Source of the DNA: Plectrocnemia conspersa
Taxonomy: Eukaryota; Arthropoda; Insecta; Trichoptera; Polycentropodidae
NCBI GenBank assembly: GCA_009617715.1
Contig: VTFK01000008.1
Coordinates: forward strand, 2,914,001-2,978,000
Reading direction: 5' to 3'
DNA: 64,000 nt
Shown here: piece by piece, positions 12,039-23,900 of the stretch
Position numbering within the stretch: position 1 is the stretch's first letter
How the letters are laid out: the number at the start of each line of letters is the position of its first letter
Notes under the pieces: generated by a model
Database searches by the model: none
What the model was told of the DNA's origin: nothing
What the model saw: only the letters and a program-made list of their open reading frames with translations
Made by a program: the position numbers and the translations under genes

Positions 12039-13128
12039 CAGGCGGCCCTCGACTTTCGAGCGTTCGACTTTCGCACAATTCGCTATTTCGCACATTAAAA
12101 AAAAATTATAAACATGAATGAGAAACGGAAAAACTTCAGTGTTGATACGAACAAAAAGAAATCAAGGACTCATAAACTTCACACGATTCGAGACAAAGAT
12201 GAAAATTATTAGACGTTCTGATAGCATTGAATCTTTTGCTTCAATCGGACGTATGATACAAACAGGTTTACGATATGTTAAATTTTGGCAAATAAAAATG
12301 TAATTAAGGAATACGTTCAAAATTGTGGAAATTAAAGATATATTTCCACAATCTTTAAAGATATGTTTCCAAAAAAACACTGCAAAAAAAAAACATGGAT
12401 GAAATGGAAAATCTTTGTCATCGTGGATCGATGACCAACATCAAAAAGATGTCCCTCTGAGTATTTCAATTATTCAAGCAAAAGCTCTTAGTTTGCACAA
12501 AGATTGGAAGGATAGATTAAAAAAAATATTTTAACACGGTTTTTCAAGCAAGTAACGGTTGGTTTTACAATTTTAAAATGAGGTATTCTTTTCATAATAT
12601 TAAATTTACTGGAGAATCGGCTAATGCGGATAAAGATGATGCAAAAGAATTTATTTCCTAATTATCCAAAATTATTGAAGATGGAGAATATTCCTCTAGC
12701 CAAATATTTTATGTAGATGAGACAGGTTTATTTTGGAAAACTCTCTAACAATGAAAAATATGAATGAAGCCTTCACGCGTCTTGACAAATTTTTAAATAT
12801 TATGGAAGATTGTGATCCCAATGGTGAACGCATATCTCAAGTGCGTAGGGCGATCAATAAAAACATAGCATGTTATAAAATACTATATGAAAAAAAGAAA
12901 AAGAATAGTGGAAAACAGTTAACTCTTGATAACTTTTCAAAGGAAACACCCACAAACCCAATTTAAACATGTCTCTTAAACGCCTCTTAAACATATTATA
13001 TTTACTTGATAAATAAATATTTTAAAATACACACAATTTCAAATTGTTTACTTCCCTCAACTTTCGAACATCCAACATTCGCACACATTTTCAGGAACCA
13101 ATTATGTGCAAAAGTCGAGGGCCGCCTG
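12039..13128 (+). mobile_element. Tigger/pogo-like DNA transposon, internally deleted (copy 1)
   Basis: The element begins CAGGCGGCCCTCGACTTT and ends with the exact inverse AAAGTCGAGGGCCGCCTG. It is flanked by TA on both sides (12037-12038 and 13129-13130), the target duplication of the Tc1/mariner/pogo superfamily. Inside, a broken frame carries IFYVDETGLFWK (about 12700), the Tigger signature around the first catalytic Asp. It is followed almost at once by the transposase C-terminus. The rest of the catalytic core is deleted. At 1.09 kb it is about half the usual autonomous length, so it could only have moved in trans. Confidence 0.88.
12118..12966 (+). pseudogene. Tigger transposase remnant
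   Basis: This is the remnant of a CENP-B/Tigger-type transposase, an enzyme that cuts and rejoins element ends. Readable parts are a stretch near 12560-12660 before the first catalytic Asp, the DETGLFWK signature at about 12717-12740, and an open C-terminal part at 12733-12966. That part ends with a basic tail and the motif LTLDNF, which the second Tigger copy shares as TTLDNFF. Several stops and a large in-frame loss between the signature and the tail remove the remaining catalytic Asp residues. It is not functional. Confidence 0.8.
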
Positions 13129-13130
13129 TA

Positions 13131-14371
13131 ATCTTAATATCGAGTCCTGAATGAATGTCAAACCTTTTATCTATAAAACTGAGGGTGTTAACTAAATGAA
13201 ACCTGGATCAATGGAAGTCATTGATTAATACCCATGGCCAAATTAAGACCTTTAGAGGCCCTAAGCACTCTATTGGTGCCTCTAAAGCAGTGAACATCAT
13301 GCCTTCCACTTTTTATCCAAAACACACAGACGCTTTACTCACTGACAACTAGTTACTGTGATATGTGATATTACATATATTTTATTTTGTGCGATGTGAC
13401 ACAGACGAAAATCCTTGAAATGAGCATTGCCGCTTCAACAATAACAAGCGAGACAACCCATAGGTACCTGAACAAAATGATTACAGTGGCCACATTAAAA
13501 GATCCTAAAATGCACTATATTTTATGCAAAAGAAATTTATTTTGATATAAATCTAAAATGCATAAAACAAACTTTTTGCCCACTTCTCCGTCGCTCCTCT
13601 ATCGCCCACCAAATTCCTCCGAAGACAGCATTGCCCACCGGTCGACGATATGGCCCACTTTGAAAACCTATGGATTAAACATTGGTATAAGAGTCGACTA
13701 TTTTATGGTTTAACCTCTCGATTCATGCGAATATTGATTCATAAGAGCTTTTTCGAGATTTGCAATTTTTTACGAAAACACACTATGGATAAATAAAGTC
13801 CATTCCATAGTATATGTACATATACGTACATAAATTTAGAAATTATTTTTTGTACAGTGCCCCACCCTAACTTTATGGGAGGTGAGGGGGGGGGGTATCA
13901 TATAAAAATGATATCATATTTGTTTCAAAATGTCGAAAATATTATTTAAATACATTTTTGCTGTCCCGTTAGTGATCTCCGAAATTTTCAATATAAAAAT
14001 ATTCTATATATGTATATGTATGTGTCTACTTAAGTATGTTTGTGTGCTCTAAATCAGGTTTTTCACAGTGGTGTTCCGTGAATATTAGTAATATTACTAT
14101 TATTGGACCTCAAATATTAAAAAAAACTTCATACTTGAAACTGAAAGATAGAAATCTTTCATAATGAGTTTAAAAATGATAGTCGTATATATAAAAACAC
14201 AGTTTGATCAATTTTTTATTTGCAATATAAATAATATTATTTTAAAGAAATTATCTAGGAATATTTTAGTTCCATTGTTATTGTGAGAATCATCTCCATT
14301 TATAATTATTAATAGATATGTATATTACATGTTGACATATGCAAAAACTTATGATTTTTTTTATTTTTCAG
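13131..14371. other. Non-coding stretch before the first visible sba exon
   Basis: This AT-rich segment includes a G run near 13889. The last bases before 14372 form a good acceptor (pyrimidine-rich tract, then CAG), so at least the 3' end is intron. The MBD exon expected upstream in this family was looked for here and was not found. Confidence 0.5.
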
Positions 14372-14616
14372 ATATTGCTGCAAATAAGAAGAGAAAACGG
14401 AAAGTGAACCCATATGCTGGCATATCGGTGTCACAATTGTTAGCTCAGCGTGAAAATATTCAGCAGCAGCAGCAACAACAACAGCAACAAATACAACACC
14501 AACAACAACAGATGCAACAACAGCAGCAACAGCAGCAGCAGCAGATCAGAACGCAAATTCAGCAAAATCAGGGGCAATTCCAACAGCAACAACAACAGAA
14601 TCAAGTTGAAAATATG
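14372..14616 (+). CDS. sba: sba exon with basic segment and first Gln tracts
   Basis: The acceptor is a T-rich tract ending CAG at 14371, and the donor is ATG|GTAAGG. The exon starts with two bases of a codon, so one base must come from an upstream exon. It encodes NKKRKRKVNPYAG, a probable nuclear localisation signal, then SVSQLLAQRENI and Gln runs broken by His, Met and Ile. It ends on a codon boundary. Confidence 0.85.
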
Positions 14617-14914
14617 GTAAGGATATCACTTGTATGTTGTTAATATTTTAATTAATTTTATTAACAGGTAATGAATTACTTTTCAGATATGGGAGAATTC
14701 ATCACCAATGTGCAACACGAATCTCATCGCTCATCCTATCCAATCGGCTTCACCGACAGTGCTTCAAACTAGATTTAGCAACGGCCAAGCGATCAACAAC
14801 TATTCATATGTTAATGTCGCTTCTCAACAAAATTTCATCAAGACTGAAAATAACATTTGTAATATGAATGAACAACAACAACAACAGCAACAACAGCAAC
14901 AACAACAACAACAA

Positions 14915-14964
<50 letters not shown>

Positions 14965-17900
14965 GCAGCAGCAAGAAAAGATAGCAATGCTACCTCAAGT
15001 GTTAACCATCAACGGGAGTCTTGATACGCAGCCAAAAATATTTCCGCAACAGATCGTATTTAACAATCAGCAAAATAGCTTTCGGAAGACGCCTACTCTT
15101 CAATGTGCGCCCAATGCACAACAGCTTGGTGAATTCAACCATATCTTAGGACCGAACGGTCAAATCATCGGAATACAAACGTCGAACATATGCCGCAGTC
15201 AAAGTATGGAATGCATCACGTCTAATGCTGATAAAATAAACAATAAACCCATCGGTATTACAACGTTGAACAACATAAAACAAGAACAAATCACAAACGT
15301 TAAACCTATGGATAAAATGGTTAATTGTAATGATAATGTCAATAAGAACATTAATCAAATGCCACTGCAGAACATGCAAGTTATTTCCAATAATATGCTA
15401 GTGCCTGTTTCGCAGCCTCATGCATCTAATCAATGCAATCAAACAATGCCAAATAACACTAGTTTACAGCAATTAACTCCGGAAGTAATACAGCGAATAA
15501 ACCAACAACAGCAAATATTCATTCAACAAAATCAAAAACAGATGGAATTGGCCATGAAAGGCATTAAAGTGCAAGCTGTATCTTCAGCGAGTCCTCAACC
15601 TATCGGAATCAACAATCAAATAAATTCAGAAAATTCTGCGTCTCAGTTGATGATTAAAAACAACTCGTTAGTAATAACTAATCAACAACAGAGAATGCCA
15701 CCGTGGCAGATGAACAGGATCAATAAAGTTCAAGGTACAAATTATACTCAAGATCAAATGATGCACATGAACGATAAACAGAATTGTCAAAATCAAATGG
15801 AGATTTCTGATAAGAATGTACATAATCAACACCAAATGATGATCATGGGCTCGGTTACTAGTTCGGAAAATTGCGAACCGATGGTTGTACAGAATTCAGA
15901 TCAAAATGTTTTCTCAAGAGTGCCTCCTCTTCATCAACACACTCCGCAGTCTGTGTGGCCAGATGAAGTGCAGAAGAAGAAGAGTAAACCGGCAAAGACG
16001 TTAAAGAAGATGAGGCCGTACAATGTTAATGATACTCAAAGGTTCAATCGTACAAACATAGGCACAAATATGTCTAATATAGAACTTAAAAAATCGCCTC
16101 AAGACGGAAGATCCAATCAAATGTCTCAGATGTGCTTCACCAATAATAATTCAAGTCCGTCGTTCATGGACGATCCGAGCGGATATTTAGCTCAACAAAC
16201 AGCTTTGTTAAATAATACGATATCTAGGCAAGTCGGATTTAACATGATGTGCAACAACAACATGGATAATTCACACTTTAAAAACAATAACCAAAATCAG
16301 AATATTGTTCAAAAGTCGTATAACTCTCCGGGAGGAAACGTAGGTAATTTAGATAGAACAAACATGGACGGTTTTATGAATCAGAAGAAACCTGATAAAC
16401 TGTTAACTAATAATGTTCAAAACAACGTACCCGATAGTAGTATGAATATGGAAAAACCGATGCAAACTAGTTGCCATATGTGCCCGGATAAATCAAATGA
16501 AAATATGTGCAACCATCGAAACGTTTGCGATCAACAGATGCAAAATACGCATTTCCAGAGAAAGGTACAAAATTATATTCAAAGTATGTCGTCGTCGAAG
16601 CAGATGATGCATTCGCAACCCGGAACTCCGAGTCCTAATCAGTGTTGCGACGAGAACCCTGTCACTTCTTCCACTTACATGGAAAGACCGGGAAGCAGGT
16701 CAAATCCTTGCGCTGATATGAGAGGTCCGATACAAGGCGGACTAGTCAGCACGAGCAACGGCTCACCGATAGATACGTTCGTGTTACCAGAATTCTCTCC
16801 CACTCCTTCGAATTCTTCTCGTAACACAGACACTCCATTGAGCAAGAACAGCGGAAGTATGCATATATCGTCTAGTTGTCCGTATACCATTCCAAGCCCT
16901 GCTTATTCGAATCAAGGATCGTCGAGGGAAAGCATCAGCAGCAATCCCGCGACGCCGTCGCCGGGCCAAATCAACCAAAATTATATTTCTTATAGCTCGC
17001 CAGGACCTATGTCCAATCAATCGAACTGCAGTCAAAACATGAGCAATAATGATATCATTAACACGTTTAGCATAAGAAGCAACAACGGTGAACCTTCACT
17101 TCAAAACATGAACATGTTAAATAATGAACAGATCACTATACATCCTGATAATCACAGAAGAAATAATCAAATAACCGGCTATTATGTGCCCGCTCAGATG
17201 AATGCTGGACAAGCGGGCATCAATCAAGATGGGCGAATGATGTTGATTCATACAAATGGCATAGTGACAACGATGGCGAGTGGACATACACTCAGCAGGA
17301 ATACTATCACATCAGTTTTAGCCGGTAAAGCTCAAACCGCTACTACCTCTATTAACGCATCGCCGTCTACGTTGCCGTTTAGCTATCCCGTCAACGCTGA
17401 CAACTCTGGGAACAATATGCAAATCAATAAAAACCAATTTGAGAATATAAACGTACCGCACGATTATCCTATGCATATTGCTGGTAATTTGACGCAGAAT
17501 ATAATATCAAAATCGCCACTGGAAATGGTCCAAAGTGTTGTCAGCAGTATTCAAGTGTCGCAATCTCAAAATTGTGGAAACGTATCTTTAATGGCTCAAC
17601 ATCCGGTGCAGTTCCAAAACAAGAATCAATCGAATGCCGGACAAATATTGATGCCATCCAATGGTCAATTTTTGGTGGCGAACGGAAATCAAAATCCTAT
17701 GATGGCGCCTCCTCCGCCGAAAAGTCAATCATTATCATCTCTATCGTCTTCGCCTTTAGGCACGTCAGTCACAACATCCGTATCGCAGGGAATTCCAGCT
17801 GTGGGAGGTGTCCAACAAGTGATGAATCCACAGACCGTTTTAGTAAACACTTTGCCTGCACCGTTCATGTTGCAACCTCAAGTAATGACCGTAGATGGAC

Positions 17901-20900
17901 AAGTTGTCAATCAGAACGTACAAATGCCGCAGATCGTAACCGGTAACTTGATTTCGCAAGGACGTATAATTGGTGATAATTCATCTAGTCAGGATGTTGA
18001 TAGAAACACGAGGCCGAATATATTATCTCCGGATTCTGGTAAAAAGAAAGCGAAGAAGAGAAAAGCGCAAACTCCGGTGGCTCCGATGCTTCAAATTACA
18101 GCACAGCACAGTCCCGGTGGTGTATTAGTACAACATAACTCTCAACAACAACAGCAATTTTCTCCGCAAGGATTCCAAGTATCGCCGAATTCTAATCTAC
18201 CAGCAACGCCGATGCTTCAAGCTTTAACGATCGTACCCGGAAAACCGGGTACTCCGGCTCACATTGTAATGAACGGACAAGGAGCTAATAATAATTTTGG
18301 TTCGCAGCAGATAATCACGAATTCTCAAGGACCTCAACATATAAATCTTCTTCAACCGGTCAATCTATTAAACAATACTGGAGTCATGCAGAATATTCCA
18401 ACATTCCAACAATTTATAGTTCCCGGTTTAGGAAGCATGGTCATGACGGCAGACGGCACGGCGATTCTTCAAGACGCTTCGAGCATGCCCATGCAGTTGC
18501 AAATTCAGAACGTCAACGGTCAAAATGTATTAACACCAGTTCAAAATCAAGGAATCATATCAACGGGTGCTACGGGGATGGTCATCAGAACTCAGAATCC
18601 TAATAATAAAATGATCCAGTCGCAGCACAGTCCCGGAGCGCAGTTCTTATCGCCGGGAAGTCAAATTGTAATGAGTGGATCGCCGTTTAACGGACAGCTC
18701 AGTCCGATGGTGGCTAACGTGAGTCCGAATCAATCGGTCACATTCAACACGAGCCCGCAACAAGTCCGTTCGAATATTCAACCGGAATTCATCCAATGCA
18801 ATCAAATGGGTCAAACGTTAATGTTGCCCTTGTCGCCGAATCAGATCGCCATTTCAACGTCTCGAATCAACAGAATACAACATTTGTTCAACAAAATACC
18901 ACAATAGTCCAACAGCAAACAACAATGGTGTCGAACAACCACAATAATAACCAATTCCAAAATAATAACGGAAACGCAAACAACGCTTTAGTTCCATCGT
19001 TGAATATCGATCAAGGTGTAATCATCAATCAAGGCGGTAAATCTAACTCTTTGTTAAAGGGTAGACCGAATATTGTTCAAATCCAAGCATCGCCTAATCA
19101 AATGCAACATCAGCAAATATCAATTCATAATCCGAACGAATCGCACGGATTGAAAAGGATCACCGTTCAATATCCATCGATAGTGAACCAGATCCCTCAA
19201 CAAAACAATAACATAAAATGCGAGCCACATCCTCAGCAAATATTGGCGAACATAAATCAGAATAATATGATCCATCAACAGTTTCAAAACTCGCTACATC
19301 CGAACGTGAGGCATTCTGTGTCGACGCAGACGTTTGTCAATCAACAGAACTGCGAGAAGTCGTCCACTGCGATTTATTGCCAACAAATATCTGGAAGCAG
19401 TCCGCCCGATACGACAACTCACAGTCCTCTTGGACCTTTAGAGAATTCTTCTGGAAGTCCCATGAACAGTTTAAGCGGCAGGAGCTCGAATTCGTCTCAA
19501 GGAAATCAAGTAGATACAACAACCGGTAGTCCGGAACCGAACGAACACGGCTCTTTGGTGAATAATCATATTTATTTTTTATATTTCTTATTAACAAATA
19601 TAATAATTGCTTAAATAAATGTTTTCAGCCCATGGTGCATTGCATCTCAAGCAGCGAACCAGATTCTGGCGATCGCGATAATCTAATTTGGGCGAGAAAC
19701 CAAAACGACATCATGATTGACAACCAAGGTATATAAATCTTTCGATTCACTTCTAATCCTCGTAACCTTCACGCTTACTACATCAAACTAATCCCCAATC
19801 TATCCGTTTGTATTATTTTATTAAAATTGTTTATAATCTATCCGAAAATTTTAGGAAACGCTGTCAGTCATCATTTTTCAAATCCAGACCAAAATTTTTT
19901 TTATAACACTGACTCCTCAGGCGCACGCTTCAATAACCACGCACTAGCAGCATCATCATCCTCTGTAAATAACCCGCAAAACTCTGTTTACACGCCCGCT
20001 AATCGCTTTCATCAAAAAATGATTCCCGGAAAGCATTACATCCAAAACTCGGCCATGTGTCACGCTAACAACCAGCAACTTTTCGATAAAACGACCGTTA
20101 AAAACAGTTGTATGGTGAATAATTTAGGAGTAGACAACCAGAATTACCGAAAGCAAATAATGTCAATGCACGACATGGCGAGGCATAGGACCGAAGAAGA
20201 ATTGATGAGGAACTGTGGCGATATCGGAGAGATTGAGAATGGACATTGCATTAAGAGAGAGTCCATATCCAGTGTGAATGGTATGTGAACATTTTTTTAT
20301 ATATTTACAACGATATGAACATTTTAGAATGGTGAATATGAAATGTCGTATCTCAATATATCACTATTGTTCTTAAGTGTTATCTCACACCCAACTTAAG
20401 CCATGCCTTCAAATTTTTAGTTAAGTGTATTGACCAGAATTACGAGAAAATCTTAAATATTTTTATCTCAATGTATTGAATGAAAATGTATAGTCTTCAT
20501 TACATTCAATACAAGTTTTACAACATTCAATATTATGGCTGAGTGCTACTGTATTTTTTCGTTAGCCTAAAACCATTTTTTCCTGTCGCCTTTTGAGCAG
20601 TCCAAAAATGTGAAAATTGGGTCAAGATTTTGAATGTACAACAGATGTTAAAGACACTTAAAATATGAATCTTGAATCGTTGATATAATAATTCAATTAC
20701 AGGTTGAAAATTATTCTTGATGAAATTTCCTCGGTTTTAGTGAGGAGGTTATTAAACATGAGTTCGTTACAAACTCACGTTTCATTTCCATTATTGCTTT
20801 AAAGTGCCTCAAAATATCTAGCAGTCATAAATAAGTCTTTCTTTTAATTCCGTAGTATAATATCGATTGGTATAGTACCCTAGCCTGTGGCGATAATTCG

Positions 20901-23900
20901 TATCAATTCCTATTACTGCTATGCCTGATCTGTTCGAGAAGAGTCTGCTATAAAACTCTCACCGTTTTAGAAATTTCTAGTCCACTCGTACACTTGGTTG
21001 AGTAATAGACATGCATCACCTTACTGAACTTTCACTTGATGATGATTTTTAATAAATTTATGTCTTCACTACTTTAAAATCAAACAACAAAGTGCTGTTC
21101 CACTTAGGTGCATATTTATTGCTCGCTCTCTTGCTTTACAGTTGATAAGTATCCATGTCTCATCTCCAGAAGTGAAGATATTACGTTCACTATTATTACT
21201 CTGCAATTTTCCTTCACAATGCCTTCAACTGATGCAGTTGATTCTGAATCATTGCTTGGTGTTTCTAACCTAATCAATTAACTCTAATGTCTATGCTTGA
21301 CATGAGAAGATAACCTAATTAAAAAGAGTGCTATAGAACTCTCAGTTTCGGAAATTTCTAGTCCACTCATACTCTTGCTGAAGTAACAGACATATGTTCA
21401 TCACCTTATTCATTTGTGGATAAATTTCAATAGGTCTCGCTCTTCACTACTCAAAAAACGAATGATAAATCACTGCTTCACTTTGTGAGAAGTTGAAAGT
21501 GCAACGGAAATTTTAGGCTTCTGCTGCTAAGATTTTCATTTTATTTTTCATTGTCATTTTTAACTGAGGAATTAAAAAAGGCTGAGTTTCAAATGGGTTT
21601 CAAAGGCGTGGCACAAAATTTGGTTGGGTGTAAGATAACACATAAGAACCATTAATAGAATTGAATTTTAATATCAATCTGTCATATTCACCAATCTTTC
21701 GTTAATTTTAGTTAAAGCTAAAAATATAGTCATTATTATTATTCATAAACTATCTATTATGAATATTGCTATAACTTGACATTATATTTAGCTCGAACTT
21801 AAATATATTATTTTTATAAATGATCAATATAAAATCATTGATTTACATATTAATTTTGCTTAAATTGTATATATCATCATCATCAACATTATCATCATTA
21901 CTATTCTTCTATTTATAAAAAAATAAAAGCTTCCTCCCATCTCATCATCACTCATACGTATATTTTATATCGCACACAATTTTGGCATATGTGTTTTGTC
22001 TTGTAATGGTTACGGATATTTTAACAAAACTGCAACGGCTTCACTAACTGCTAAATAACATCACAAAACCGTCAAGTTGCCTCCTGAAACAATCGATTGT
22101 TGTTTGTCTTAAGTTTAAATCATCTCAACATGTCAAGATCAATATCATTAATCATTTATCATGTATAAAGCTTTATATATATTTTTTATCAACACATATT
22201 TGATTATTAAATATCAATGCATGGATTTAGAATCGATCATTTAATCAGATATGTGTTGATTTTTATATCGGACGATTTATTATTTTGGACAAATAGCCAT
22301 TTGTATATACAATATATTATTATTTATTTATATTATTTAAACATTTTGTATCTATGATTTCTTATTTATTGTTAATGTATAATGTGGTGAATTATGTGAA
22401 ATATTATACAGTTGTCAAAGTGAAAGTAAAGGGATAACAACGGTTAATACAAGATGCAGCTTTACGTTTAGCGTTAACAAATTGTCGAGCACTTTTACTA
22501 AACGTCTGCAAAAACGCTTTTCATTGGAATGGGTTTTTTTTCTATTACTGTTAACGCTAAAAGTATTTGCAAACAAAACATAACTAATTGGCGATTTTTA
22601 TTTTTTATTTTCAATGCAAATATAGCTTTAGGTATCATTTCACCCCTCATTCATATACATCATTTGTGTAATAAACAAAATGAGGTTTATTGTGTCATGA
22701 TTTGTGTATATATCACTATATTTTATGGTGTAATATGTATTTATATGTATTGTGATTGGGATTAATACTTTTGATGTAAATCAATAACAAAAATTAAAAC
22801 AGTTTATGGAAAACTTGTATCTCTTAAATTAATATAATTTTTATTTATAAAAATTGGTCAGTAATGTACGCAATGTATAAAAATAATTAGCTGGCATTAA
22901 AATAATTGCAGTTCTGTACAATGGATCTGATTTAGATTAATTATTACAGTTAGTAACTAGTAACTACCCTTCATGTTCGCTGATGGTAATCCATAGAACA
23001 GGTAAAATCTACCATTTTTGTCTTTTGATACCAAACGATGGGTTCTGTAATATCTACATGCAAAAACAAGCTTATTGTGCTACCATCTATTTCTTTAGAA
23101 TGAATGTTTGTACTAGTGTATATGAAAAAAATATTTCGATTTTATTTTTTCTCTTGAATAGAGATCAAATCATTTTTTACTCATACATGGAAATCATAAA
23201 ATAAATTTAATTTGATCCACATCAACTTTGTTCTAACCGCTTATGATTGAATAAGATGCTATCAAATTTATTTGTATATTTTTTTAATAAAATGAAACAC
23301 ATTTTAGATATAAATTGATTGTGGTTTAAATTTGATTTTACACAACCCACAGATTGAAAACCGTTGATGAAATAATTTTAACGTACGTACCAATAGAAGT
23401 AACAACTTTTGACAATTTTCAGTGTTTTTTATTGAAATCTTTAAATTATTTTGATGTGGGAATTTTAGCTGTACCCCAAATATTTTATTTTTTCTTGTGC
23501 GATGCAAGTAAAGCAATAGCATCCGCAAGTGAAATCATTGTGGTGTTCTTAATAATGTTAGTCCTATGACGATGCCTTGTAGAACTCCAAAATTCTTCAC
23601 AAAAAATCTGTTCTGGTTCAATATTAATATTTTACTCTTCAAATATTTATATTTCAAAGCTATTTTGCCATTTCTTCATTAGAAAAATGTATTTTGAAAG
23701 GGTTTTTCTGCATTCTGTATTGCAAGTGAAGTTTTGTACAAGTTCGATATTATATTATTGCATAAATTTATCAAAATTAACTGTATAAAATCCATAGAAG
23801 TGTCACTAAAACAACGGAATAGTTGAAAAGTATATAGGGTACGTCTTTAGTCAAAGTTGACTCATTTATTGATTAATCTGAAGTGAATAATCAATTTTTG

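Noticed and set aside
15146..15379. Minus-strand ORF inside the sba coding exon
   Set aside because: It is a shadow of the Asn/Gln-rich coding strand, with no independent support.
16675..17035. Two overlapping minus-strand ORFs in sba
   Set aside because: They lie opposite the coding exon, and their composition follows from it.
17572..17946. 124-codon plus-strand ORF in another frame of sba
   Set aside because: The sba frame is open through the same region with consistent composition. This one has no domain and no start context.
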